A stretch of 37,268 nt of DNA from DATJMJ01 sp035503915 (GTDB lineage Bacteria > Actinomycetota > Acidimicrobiia > Acidimicrobiales > Palsa-688): assembly GCA_035503915.1 (NCBI GenBank), contig DATJSU010000015.1, positions 1 to 37,268 of the forward strand. Direction: 5' to 3'. Below the pieces are notes generated by a model. That model was given only the letters and a program-made list of their open reading frames with translations. It was not told the DNA's origin and searched no databases. A program made the translations under genes and the position numbers. The number at the start of each line of letters is the position of its first letter. Within the stretch, counting starts at the first letter, position 1. Shown here piece by piece: positions 8,172-15,570 of this stretch.

Positions 8172-9017
8172 GTGACATCGCTCGCTGAAGCGCTCGGGTT
8201 CGCGCCCGACGCCAAATTGCTCATCATTAGTTGCGACGACCTGGGCGTGAGCTATGCCACCAATTCCGCGATTTATGACTCGTTGCGGACAGGGGTTGCT
8301 ACTTCGGCGGGGCTCGTGGTGCCGGGCCCGTGGGCTCGCGAGGCAGCGGCGAGCTACCGGGGCGAAGACGTTGGCGCCCACTTGACGCTCAATGCGGAGT
8401 ACGACCTTTACCGATGGGGCCCGGTGACCCACGCCCCTTCTCTCCTCGACGGAGACGGTGGGTTCCCGCGTACCGTCGTTGACCTCTGGGAGCACGCCGA
8501 TGTGGACGAGGTACGCAAGGAGTGCCGCGCCCAAGTGGAGCGGGCGATCTACTGGGGCTTCGACGTGAGCCACATCTCGGCACACCTTGGAGCAATGGAA
8601 CTTCGTCCCGAGTTCTTCGACGTCGCCCTCGAGCTCGCAGTGGACTTCCGGCTCCCGCTACGCCTGCCCGGTGCTGACCAACAACATCAGGCGGGCTTCC
8701 CCTTCAGGCAGTTGTCCGCGGAGGAAGGGGTGCTCTCGCCCGACCGCCTCGTGCGCCCCCCCAGAGGGCAGAGCGGTAGGTCGGCCATGGACCAGGTCTT
8801 GGGCGAGCTGGCGCCCGGGGTAACCGAGCTCGTGCTGCGCCCAGCGCGTGACAGCGAAGAGCTGCGGGCGGTCGCGCCGGATTGGGCGGCTCGCGTCGAG
8901 GACCACGCGATAGCAAAGGCGACGGGGTACGTGCAGGTCCTCGCCGGGCGGACTGGGACCACGCTCACGTCTTACCGGGCGTTGCGGGACCTGCAACGGG
9001 TGCCTAAGTCGAGCTAG
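8172..9017 (+). CDS. ChbG/HpnK (YdjC-like) carbohydrate deacetylase family
   Basis: Family features in order are LLIISCDDLGVSYATN, which is the metal-binding Asp pair usually seen as ADDFG; VGAHLTLNAE; FDVSHISAHLGAM, giving metal-binding histidines; and VTELVLRPA near the C-terminus. YdjC-fold enzymes remove acetyl groups from N-acetylated sugars such as chitooligosaccharides or hopanoid glycosides. The substrate here is not evident, and the DDLG rather than DDFG core places it in an unassigned branch. Length of 281 residues is normal. The start is a GTG at 8172. It converges on the Rrf2-type gene. Confidence 0.82.
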   Translation: MTSLAEALGFAPDAKLLIISCDDLGVSYATNSAIYDSLRTGVATSAGLVVPGPWAREAAASYRGEDVGAHLTLNAEYDLYRWGPVTHAPSLLDGDGGFPRTVVDLWEHADVDEVRKECRAQVERAIYWGFDVSHISAHLGAMELRPEFFDVALELAVDFRLPLRLPGADQQHQAGFPFRQLSAEEGVLSPDRLVRPPRGQSGRSAMDQVLGELAPGVTELVLRPARDSEELRAVAPDWAARVEDHAIAKATGYVQVLAGRTGTTLTSYRALRDLQRVPKSS

Positions 9018-9063
9018 CGGGTTGGCGCGAGCCCATCGGGTCGGCGCGTGGGGCAAGGGTGAG

Positions 9064-9525
9064 CTAGCCGAGCCGGCGCGCCACCCAGGCGTCCGGGTCC
9101 GAGACAAGCCGCGCAATGTCCGGGCTCAGCTCCCCCTTCATTATCTGCTCGATGGTCATATGCTCGAGCACTACCCGCAAGCTCGCCCGCACAGCTATCC
9201 AGGCCTCTTGCAGGTGCGCAGCTGCGCCTTGATAGCTAGTTGTCTCGGGCCTGAGACCGCGCACCTGTGCGAGCGGGCCTTCAAGCGCTCTGATCACATC
9301 AGCCGCCGTGACCTCCGATGCCGGACGGGCGAGATAGTACCCCGCCTCCCGGCCCCGATGGCTCATGACGATACCCGCCCGGCGGAGGTCATTGAGGATG
9401 ACACCGAGGAACTTGCCCGGTAAGGCCTGGTCAGCAGCTATCGCGTCGGCAGTCATCGGCTCCGCGGCAGACGCGAGCACGAGCAAAGCCCGCAGCCCGT
9501 AGTCGACCTTCGCGGAGATCTGCAC
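9064..9525 (-). CDS. Rrf2-family transcriptional regulator without cysteines
   Basis: The N-terminus MQISAKVDYGLRALLVLA and the winged-helix segment LRRAGIVMSHRGREAGYYLAR, here split over residues 47-67, match the Rrf2 family. IscR and NsrR use three cysteines to hold an iron-sulfur cluster; this 153-residue protein has no cysteine at all, so it must sense something else or bind another ligand (inference). It is the last gene after pstB on the same strand, 62 bp downstream, so it may be co-transcribed with the phosphate uptake genes. Whether it regulates them is unknown. Confidence 0.87.
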   Translation of the reverse strand: MQISAKVDYGLRALLVLASAAEPMTADAIAADQALPGKFLGVILNDLRRAGIVMSHRGREAGYYLARPASEVTAADVIRALEGPLAQVRGLRPETTSYQGAAAHLQEAWIAVRASLRVVLEHMTIEQIMKGELSPDIARLVSDPDAWVARRLG

Positions 9526-9587
9526 ATGCGAAGTGTACAGAGAGGCTCTTGCCGCCCTCGACCCGTGCTACGCCAGCACTTGGGAGC

Positions 9588-10415
9588 TCAGCCGACTCGG
9601 CCGCTCACGTAGTCGAGGGTGCGCGGGTCTTGCGGCTGGCGCAACACCTGGTCGGCAGGCCCGGACTCCACTAGCTCGCCTACCCTGTCCTCTCCCATCA
9701 AAAGGACGGCAACGTAATCAGAGACGCGCGCCGCCTGGAACATGTTGTGCGTCACGAGCACGATCGTCACTTCTTCGGCGAGGCTCGTGATCAGGTGCTC
9801 GACTTTCGCAGTCGCGATCGGGTCGAGCGCCGAACAGGGCTCGTCCATCAACAGCACTTCAGGCTCGACGGCAAGGGCGCGCGCGATACAGAGCCGTTGT
9901 TGCTGGCCACCAGAAAGCGATAAAGCCGAACTGTTGAGGCGGTCTTTCACAAGGTCCCACAAAGCGGCATGGCGCAACGCGGATTCCGCCGCATCGCGAA
10001 GAAAGTGCCTCTTTCGGACGCCAGCAAAGCGCAAGCCCGCCACGACGTTGTCAAAAATGCTCATCGTCGGGAAAGGGTTAGGTCTCTGGAAAACCATGCC
10101 TACCCGGCTCCGCACGAGCTCGGCCGGTGCACCCGCTCCATATATGTCGAGATCCCCGAGGAGGACCGACCCTTGCACACGGCCTCCCAAGTGGTCATGC
10201 ATGCGGTTGACCGCACGCAGCACGGTTGTCTTGCCACAACCCGAGGGCCCCACGAGCGTCGTGACGCGGTGCGCGGGGACCTCGAGGTTGACGCCGCGGA
10301 CGGCAACGTGGCCACCAAAGCTCACGGAAACATCTCTGAACTTGAGGGCTACATCGCCCATACTTTCGTCGAGGAGTGCTCTGGCGGCTTTGAGCGAGCC
10401 CGAAATTGCGGTCAT
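9588..10415 (-). CDS. pstB: Phosphate ABC transporter ATP-binding protein
   Basis: PstB powers high-affinity phosphate import. Walker A is GPSGCGKTT (about residue 56), the Q-loop region VGMVFQRPNPFPTMSIFDNV is typical of PstB, the signature is LSGGQQQRLCIARAL, Walker B is VLLMDEPCSALDP and the switch is LVTHNM. The 275-residue length is usual. The start ATG at 10415 overlaps the pstCA stop (ATGA), and an AGGAGG ribosome site lies just upstream inside the end of pstCA, so translation is coupled. Confidence 0.96.
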   Translation of the reverse strand: MTAISGSLKAARALLDESMGDVALKFRDVSVSFGGHVAVRGVNLEVPAHRVTTLVGPSGCGKTTVLRAVNRMHDHLGGRVQGSVLLGDLDIYGAGAPAELVRSRVGMVFQRPNPFPTMSIFDNVVAGLRFAGVRKRHFLRDAAESALRHAALWDLVKDRLNSSALSLSGGQQQRLCIARALAVEPEVLLMDEPCSALDPIATAKVEHLITSLAEEVTIVLVTHNMFQAARVSDYVAVLLMGEDRVGELVESGPADQVLRQPQDPRTLDYVSGRVG

Positions 10416-12310
10416 TTTGACCTCCTAGTGAGTGACCAAGCGGTCGCGCGCGCAAGCGCGCTCAGGGCGAGCACTGCGAGCAAGAGGACGAGAGCGGCCG
10501 CCCAAGCGAGTTGTTGCTGAGAGGGATAAGGCTGCGTGCCGTCGTTGAAAATGAGGAGGGTTATCGCGAGGCTGGGCGACGCGAGCGTGAAGAGCAACGG
10601 CGCAGTCTCGCCAACAGCTCGTGCGAGCGCAAGAAGGTTCCCAGCTACGAGGCCGGGAAGACAACCGCGCAGCACCACCGAGCGCACGACGCGCCACCTC
10701 GGCGCGCCAAGCGCAGCACCAGCCTCCTGGAGCTCGACGGCGACCGCGCGCACCGCCTCCTCGTTGGCACGGACCATGATCGGCAGCATCAGGAACGCAA
10801 GAGCGATCCCGGCGGCCAGGACCGACGCGTGGTGCATGGGGCGGACGATCACTTCGTAGGCAAATATCCCGATCAATATCGACGGTACGCCCGAGAGCAC
10901 GTCCGCGCTGAAGCGCAGGGCCGCTGCCAAGCGACCAGAGCGCTCGTATAGGAACATTGCCGCCAGCAGGCCAACTGGAGCCGCCATCACCAGGCCAAGC
11001 CCGACAACGCGAGCGCTCCCCGCGATCGCAGTCCCGATGCCGCCGCCTGAAACGAACGCAGGGACGACTGGGCCCGTGAGGAGCCCGAAGGAAAGGGCCG
11101 GGGCCGCTCGGCTGATGGTGTAGACGAGGAGCGCGATCAGGGGTGCGACAGCGGCGACAAGCAACGCTCCGCAAAGAACGCTCGCGACGAGGCCGGACCG
11201 GAGATGGCGGTGCAGCGCGCTATTGGCTGGGAGCCACCGGCCCCGAGGGTTCGCGACAGCACTGAGGGCTGGGGTACCCGATTTCGGGGCGGGCTCTGCG
11301 TGAGAGACAATATTGGCGACAGGGAGGCCAGGCGCGGGGGCGGGACCGCGGGACGCCCGTGAGGCTTTGCCAGCGCGGCGGAGTGCTTGGCCGGCGGCGT
11401 TCACTGCGACCGTCAACACGAGGAGGACGGCGCCGAGGGCGATTACTGAGCTTGTCCCGAGCGAACTTTCCGCTTCTGAGAACTGGTTCACGATCGCCGA
11501 CCCGAGCGTGGCCCCTTCACCGGCCAGAGAGCGAGGGATCTGAGGGATGTTGCCGATGACCATGGCGACGGCGATCGCCTCGCCGAGCGCCCGCCCGATG
11601 GCAAGTGTTACGGCGGCAGAAACTCCTGGGCGCGCGGCAGGCCAGACGACCCTGCGGACAACTTGCCAGCGAGTGGCACCGAGCGCCAAGGCCGCTTCGC
11701 GGTCCGTGACGGGCACAGCCCTGAAGGCGGTCCGGGACAACGACACGAGAGTCGGCAAGGTCATCACGGCAAGCACTGTCGAGGCAAGGATGATGCTCGG
11801 GCCGTAGTCGGGGCCGCCGAAGAGCAGCCCGAGCAGAGGCACCGAGTGAAGGAACGGTTCCACCCGCACCCTGAACAACGGCGTCAGCACGAGGAGCGCC
11901 CACAGGCCGATCACGATGCTTGGCACGGCGGCTAGCAGCTCGACCAGGGTTGAGGCGACGGCCGCGACCTTCTTGGGGACGAGCTCAGAAAGCGCTATGG
12001 CAGCGCCAAGACCCACGGGCGCCGCCAGGACGATCGCGACACCCGTCGTGACCAGCGTCCCGACGATCAAGAGGCCGGCGCCGAAGCTGCCCGTGCCTGG
12101 AGAGTAAGTAGTGGACCATACGAAGCCGACACCGTAATGGGCGAAGGCCTGCGCCGACCCCGTGACGATGCTGACGACGAGCGCCACGACCGCTGCGGCA
12201 AAAACAACAGCGCCGAGCCAGCGTGCCGGCGTGTAGGCGCGGCCCCGGCGCCAGGCTTGCCTCTTGCGGACAAGAGCGCGCGCGCCCGGCCCACCAGCGG
12301 TAGGGAGCAA
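10412..12310 (-). CDS. Fused phosphate ABC transporter permease PstC-PstA
   Basis: One 632-residue reading frame holds both permease subunits. Residues about 25-310 look like PstC (VEPFLHSVPLLGLLFGG, EAALALGATRWQVVRRVV, ALGEAIAVAMVIGN). A linker of about 50 polar residues follows, then residues about 370-630 look like PstA (FLYERSGRLAAALRFSADVL, GVPSILIGIFAYE, EAGAALGAPRWRVVRSVV, ARAVGETAPLLFTLA). Both EAA-type loops that dock to PstB are present. Around twelve membrane segments are expected. The only standard in-frame start between pstS and the coding region is a TTG at 12310; the frame is open further upstream without ATG or GTG, so the N-terminus is uncertain. Confidence 0.93.
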   Translation of the reverse strand: MLPTAGGPGARALVRKRQAWRRGRAYTPARWLGAVVFAAAVVALVVSIVTGSAQAFAHYGVGFVWSTTYSPGTGSFGAGLLIVGTLVTTGVAIVLAAPVGLGAAIALSELVPKKVAAVASTLVELLAAVPSIVIGLWALLVLTPLFRVRVEPFLHSVPLLGLLFGGPDYGPSIILASTVLAVMTLPTLVSLSRTAFRAVPVTDREAALALGATRWQVVRRVVWPAARPGVSAAVTLAIGRALGEAIAVAMVIGNIPQIPRSLAGEGATLGSAIVNQFSEAESSLGTSSVIALGAVLLVLTVAVNAAGQALRRAGKASRASRGPAPAPGLPVANIVSHAEPAPKSGTPALSAVANPRGRWLPANSALHRHLRSGLVASVLCGALLVAAVAPLIALLVYTISRAAPALSFGLLTGPVVPAFVSGGGIGTAIAGSARVVGLGLVMAAPVGLLAAMFLYERSGRLAAALRFSADVLSGVPSILIGIFAYEVIVRPMHHASVLAAGIALAFLMLPIMVRANEEAVRAVAVELQEAGAALGAPRWRVVRSVVLRGCLPGLVAGNLLALARAVGETAPLLFTLASPSLAITLLIFNDGTQPYPSQQQLAWAAALVLLLAVLALSALARATAWSLTRRSK

Positions 12311-12474
12311 AGGCGCGCCAAAGGGGCCGTCTACCTCCGAGATGTTGCCAGGCCCGCTAGTGGCTTGGCGACCGGATGGCTGACGGCCCCGCCGGCCTAA
12401 GTCGACATTGGCCTCGTTGCCTTCAACAGCCAGGCCGACTGGTGCTTCTTGTCCCAGGAAAGGGCTCCCGTCTG

Positions 12475-13572
12475 CTAAGGAAGGGGCTTGCCGTTCGGGC
12501 CTTCTAGTTGGCTGAGCGTGGAAATGGCGAGCTGCTGGACATTTGCCGGCAAGGGGGCGTAGCCGAGAGCGCCTGCTTCGCTCTGGCCCTTTGTAACGAC
12601 GTACTCGAACAGTGCCTTCAGAGCCTCGCCTTTAGCAACGTTTGACTGCTTTTGGTAAAGCAGCGTCCAGCTGAAGTTGGCGAGCGGGTAAGTCGTGGGG
12701 CCGGGCGAGTTGACAATCGAGAAATCCGTGGCGCTCAGGTTCTTCGAGTTGATGCCCGCTTTGGCCAAGCTCGGCTCGGAAGGGATTATGTAGTTGCCAG
12801 AGAGGTTTTTTATCGCCGCGTTTGCGAACCCCGCCTTCAATGCGTAGCCGTACTCGACATAGCCGATCGCACCGGGCGTTTGCGCGATGTAGGAAGCGAC
12901 ACCGCTGTTCAACTGCTCACCCACTCCCCAGGTCAGTACGGGCCACGCTTTGGAAGGAGTGTTGGTCCTGAGCATAGAGGCCCATTCCTGCGAAGTCTGG
13001 ATGAGATAGGCATCCACGTCCCAGCTCGGCCCGGAGTTGTCGGCACGGTGGACAGGGATGATCGGCAGGGCAGGGAGGTTGTTTACACCAGTCTCGGCTT
13101 CTAGCACAGGGGAGTTCCAAACGGTGATCTTGCCTTCGAAGATCGCCGCCAGCGTTGGCCCGTCCAGCTTCAGGTCCTTAGGCGCCCCGGGGACGTTGTA
13201 GCTGATAGCGACACCGCCCAAGTCCACGGGCACCTGCAGGACCGTGCCATTGGCCTTTGCGAGGTCCTTGGCTGACATCGGGATCTCCGAGTCGCCAAAA
13301 TCGACCGTCTGGGCCTGGATCTCGCTCACGCCGACACTGCTCCCCGCCGGGTCGTAGTTGATGGTCACCTTGGGGTTGGCCTTGTGGTAAGCGTAAAAAA
13401 CAGACTCGAAAAACGGGTCGATCGAATTTGCGCCCGCTCCGTTCAGGGTGACCGAAGGGCTCGACGATGAGCTTTTCACCGCTGGGGCGAAGTGTGCCTG
13501 GGCGCTCGCGCCGGCGCCGCTCACCAGGGGCGAGAGCAACACGAACGCCGCCGCTAGAGCACGTTTGGACAT
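12475..13572 (-). CDS. pstS: Phosphate-binding protein PstS
   Basis: The extracellular phosphate receptor of the Pst importer. A signal peptide (MSKRALAAAFVLLSPLVSG) leads into VTLNGAGANSIDPFF, then the phosphate-contact region NYDPAGSSVG and VDFGDSEIPMSA, and later IIPVHRADNSGPSWDVDAYL and GAIGYVEYGYAL, all typical of PstS. I see no lipobox cysteine after the signal, so it may be freely secreted or wall-associated rather than a lipoprotein. Length is 365 residues. The gene heads the pst operon; AGGAGGATC lies just upstream of the ATG as a strong ribosome site. Confidence 0.95.
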   Translation of the reverse strand: MSKRALAAAFVLLSPLVSGAGASAQAHFAPAVKSSSSSPSVTLNGAGANSIDPFFESVFYAYHKANPKVTINYDPAGSSVGVSEIQAQTVDFGDSEIPMSAKDLAKANGTVLQVPVDLGGVAISYNVPGAPKDLKLDGPTLAAIFEGKITVWNSPVLEAETGVNNLPALPIIPVHRADNSGPSWDVDAYLIQTSQEWASMLRTNTPSKAWPVLTWGVGEQLNSGVASYIAQTPGAIGYVEYGYALKAGFANAAIKNLSGNYIIPSEPSLAKAGINSKNLSATDFSIVNSPGPTTYPLANFSWTLLYQKQSNVAKGEALKALFEYVVTKGQSEAGALGYAPLPANVQQLAISTLSQLEGPNGKPLP

Positions 13573-13622
13573 GAGAGATCCTCCTGGTCAGGCCGCGTCA
13601 TTGGCGATTGATTCCATCAAGT

Positions 13623-13652
13623 CAGTAGAACCTACTGTATCACTATTGACAA
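13623..13652 (-). promoter_or_regulatory. Probable pstS promoter overlapped by a palindrome
   Basis: Reading the minus strand, TTGTCA (13652-13647) and TCTACT (13629-13624) form a -35/-10 pair with exactly 17 bp between them. The -10 is overlapped by the palindrome CAGTAG-N3-CTACTG (13623-13637), a likely operator. It lies about 50 bp upstream of the pstS start. No PhoP box resembling GTTCACC repeats was seen. The regulator is unknown; the downstream Rrf2-type protein is one candidate. Confidence 0.5.
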
Positions 13653-13680
13653 TGCAAGTGTGCTCTTTGGGAGGGGTTTG

Positions 13681-13733
13681 CCGGAGATGCCGGGGCAGTG
13701 GCTAGGGCCTGGGGCCTCGCCAGGCCTCTCCGG
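13681..13733 (-). terminator. Nested hairpin after the acylphosphatase gene
   Basis: An inner stem GGCCTGG (13706-13712) with CCAGGCC (13720-13726) has a 7-nt loop. It is directly stacked on an outer stem CCGGAGA (13681-13687) with TCTCCGG (13727-13733). It begins 21 bp past the acylphosphatase stop and upstream of the pstS promoter, so it could separate the two units. No T-tract follows, as is common for actinobacterial terminators. Confidence 0.45.
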
Positions 13734-13753
13734 ACCTCGCCGGGGCCCCGGCC

Positions 13754-14065
13754 TCAGCAGATTGTGAAACCCGAGAGCCCTTCTGGCTCTTCGAACTGCT
13801 CTTCTACCCCGGTCACGCGCGCTGTGGGCGGCCCGTGCCTGCACCACTCGGCGACCTGGCGCACTGCTTCGTCCTCGCCTTCAGCGACGACTTCGACACG
13901 GCCGTCTGGCAGGTTGCAAGCCCAACCGGAGACTCCCCGCAAACGCGCCTCATCCGCGCACGCTCCGCGGAACCAGACGCCCTGAACCCGTCCCCTGACC
14001 CAGAGATGGCGACGGACCACGCGCGACAAACTACCGGCCCGCCCCGGCGCTCGCCTGAGCGCCAT
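13754..14065 (-). CDS. acyP: Acylphosphatase
   Basis: Acylphosphatase hydrolyses carboxyl-phosphate bonds in small acyl phosphates. The signature VRGRVQGVWFRGACADEA holds the phosphate-binding arginine, and GWACNLPDGRVEVVAEG contains the catalytic asparagine. From the ATG at 14065 it has 103 residues; a GTG about 14 codons in would give the usual 90. The frame is open further upstream, but that region is low-complexity and antisense to other reading frames. The acyl-phosphatase call is firm, the start moderate. Confidence 0.87.
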   Translation of the reverse strand: MALRRAPGRAGSLSRVVRRHLWVRGRVQGVWFRGACADEARLRGVSGWACNLPDGRVEVVAEGEDEAVRQVAEWCRHGPPTARVTGVEEQFEEPEGLSGFTIC

Positions 14066-14181
14066 ATTTGCACTGACAAGTAGCTGACGAGCAACCGGCT
14101 GCCGAGGTCCCGTTCGTGTACGCCGAACGGCGTATTCTCGGCTCAGGAGCTCCCTTTTGCGCACGGGGGGACTTCGTTGCT

Positions 14182-14409
14182 TTATGATCGTGGCCAACAG
14201 GCGGCCGGTGTATTGCCGACGATGATCGTGTGCCCCTCCTGGTAAGGCGATGTCAGCAGGGTGGTACGAGGTTGGCCGCTGCGGCGCCCTGTGGTTGTCA
14301 GCTCGATCACCGGCATCCCGTAGGCTGACCAACCGACCCGGCCGCCGGTGAGGCCGAGCAAGAGGCGGTGGAGGCGGTTCATGCCCTTCAAGACAAGGTC
14401 GGAGGGCAC
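14182..14409 (-). pseudogene. Truncated deazaflavin (F420)-dependent nitroreductase-family gene
   Basis: Residues 10-66 of this 75-residue frame read MNRLHRLLLGLTGGRVGW, then MPVIELTTTGRRSGQPR and TTLLTSPYQEGHTIIVGNT. This is the N-terminal half of the DUF385/deazaflavin-dependent nitroreductase family (about 130 residues normally), including the F420-binding TTGRRSG element. After IVGNT the frame continues with unrelated residues (PAACWPRS) and stops, so the C-terminal half is missing. I call it a truncated remnant at the edge of the arsenic island. Confidence 0.7.
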
Positions 14410-14472
14410 GCCAAGATGCTAGCGACGAGCCCTGGCGGTGGGATGAGGTGCGCGGCGACTTGGTCGAGGCTC

Positions 14473-14524
14473 CGCTCAGGCAAGGGCCCGTAATAACCCG
14501 CTCACGCAAGGGCCTGTGACAACA
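14473..14524. repeat. Imperfect tandem repeat, two 26-bp units
   Basis: Unit one begins CGCTCAGGCAAGGGCC at 14473 and unit two begins CGCTCACGCAAGGGCC at 14499; I count about five differences in 26. The repeat sits between the truncated reductase and arsR, near the presumed left edge of the arsenic genes. It could be a scar of recombination or an attachment-site relic; its role is unknown. Confidence 0.5.
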
Positions 14525-14645
14525 TAGCCACGGTCAGCCAATCTTCCCCAATAGGCGTTCGGCCACCCGGTGCAGATCTGCCCAGTGCTGCTGACCGCCG
14601 CGGCGGTCCTGCTCCTCGTCGCCAGCTTCGATCGGGCCCGGGAAG

Positions 14646-14993
14646 CTAAGTGCCCAGGGCGGACCGCAGGCGAGCCAAGCGGTCCCGGTCGAGCGAGTAC
14701 CACACCCACTTGCCGCGACGGTCGCCGTGCACCAGCCCGGCCTCGCCCAAGATCTTTAGGTGATGGGAAATGGTGGGCTGGGACTTGCCCACCGGCCCTA
14801 CGAAATCGCACACGCACACTTCGCCCTCCGGCGCGGCGGCCAGGATCGACAGGATCCGAAGGCGTGCCGGGTCGGCGAGGGCGCTGAAACCCAGCGCCAT
14901 GTCGGACGCCTCGTCCGCGTCAAGCGGGGCCGCGAGCACCGATGGGCAGCACAGGGCCTCGGCCACCTCGATCACTGCACCCTGTTTGGCCAT
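14646..14993 (-). CDS. arsR: ArsR-family arsenic-responsive repressor
   Basis: A 115-residue winged-helix repressor: FSALADPARLRILSIL, CVCDFVGPVGKSQPTISHHL as recognition region, and LVHGDRRGKWVWYSL as wing. Cysteines occur at 15 and 16 (LCCPS) and at 60 and 62 (CVC). A vicinal pair near the N-terminus plus one near residue 55-60 resembles the As(III) site of Corynebacterium glutamicum ArsR (Cys15, Cys16, Cys55). It diverges from arsI across 86 bp containing likely operators, so it probably represses both itself and the plus-strand arsenic operon until trivalent arsenic binds. Confidence 0.9.
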   Translation of the reverse strand: MAKQGAVIEVAEALCCPSVLAAPLDADEASDMALGFSALADPARLRILSILAAAPEGEVCVCDFVGPVGKSQPTISHHLKILGEAGLVHGDRRGKWVWYSLDRDRLARLRSALGT

Positions 14994-15010
14994 CCTAAAG
15001 ATGATCTCCT

Positions 15011-15040
15011 ATTGACAACGTTCAATGTATCGAGCATGAT
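15011..15040 (+). promoter_or_regulatory. Promoter of the arsenic operon with ArsR-type operator
   Basis: TTGACA (15012-15017), a 17-bp spacer and CATGAT (15035-15040) form a good promoter toward arsI. The -35 is embedded in ATTGA-N6-TCAAT (15011-15026), an inverted repeat with the TTGA/TCAA half-sites common in ArsR operators. Binding there would block the -35 element. The same site lies just upstream of arsR on the other strand. Confidence 0.6.
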
Positions 15041-15044
15041 AGAT

Positions 15045-15064
15045 GCATTTATGATCGTAAATGC
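15045..15064. repeat. Perfect inverted repeat in the arsI leader
   Basis: GCATTTA (15045-15051) and TAAATGC (15058-15064) are perfect arms around TGATCG. It lies at or just after the expected transcription start and 4 nt before the AGGAGGT ribosome site of arsI. It may be a second ArsR operator or a leader hairpin; the A/T-rich arms contrast with the GC-rich surroundings. Confidence 0.5.
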
Positions 15065-15079
15065 TACCAGGAGGTAGAC

Positions 15080-15553
15080 GTGCCCCGAGTGCAACTGGCC
15101 TTGAACGTTTCTGACATCGACGCCGCGGTGGAGTTCTACTCCAAGCTGTTCGGCACCAAGCCGGCCAAACGTCAGCCCGGCTACGCCAACTTCGCCATCG
15201 CAGAGCCACCCCTAAAGCTCGTCCTCATCGAGGGCACCTCGGCACGGGGCGCCGGCGCCGCCGGCGCTTTGAACCACCTCGGCGTCGAAGTCGGGACGCC
15301 CCAAGAGGTCCAGGAGGCGGTTCGCCGCCTAGCGAGAGAAGGCCTTGCCCCTGAGGTGCAAGAGGCGACGACGTGCTGCTATGCGGTGCAGGACAAGGCT
15401 TGGGTTGCCGACCCCGACGGTGCTCCCTGGGAGCTCTACACCGTGCTCGCAGACGCGCCCGCATCGGCGCGCCTGGCTGGCGACGGCACTTGCTGCGCCA
15501 GCGGCGACGAGGTCGTCACGGTAGGTGCCGAGACCTCCTCCAGCTGCTGCTAG
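15080..15553 (+). CDS. arsI: ArsI/CadI-type VOC-fold dioxygenase (C-As lyase family)
   Basis: ArsI cleaves the carbon-arsenic bond of trivalent organoarsenicals such as methylarsenite using Fe(II) and oxygen. The expected residues are in place: metal ligands Gln5 (RVQLALNV), His66 (ALNHLGVEV) and Glu118 (APWELYTV), and the arsenic-binding vicinal pair Cys99-Cys100 (EATTCCYAVQDKAW). The 157-residue protein has two extra cysteine pairs in its tail (GTCCAS and the final SSCC), which may bind metalloid. It starts at a GTG 4 nt after AGGAGGT. It is the first gene of the arsenic operon. Confidence 0.87.
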   Translation: MPRVQLALNVSDIDAAVEFYSKLFGTKPAKRQPGYANFAIAEPPLKLVLIEGTSARGAGAAGALNHLGVEVGTPQEVQEAVRRLAREGLAPEVQEATTCCYAVQDKAWVADPDGAPWELYTVLADAPASARLAGDGTCCASGDEVVTVGAETSSSCC

Positions 15554-15570
15554 TCGCAGGACGAGGGCCT

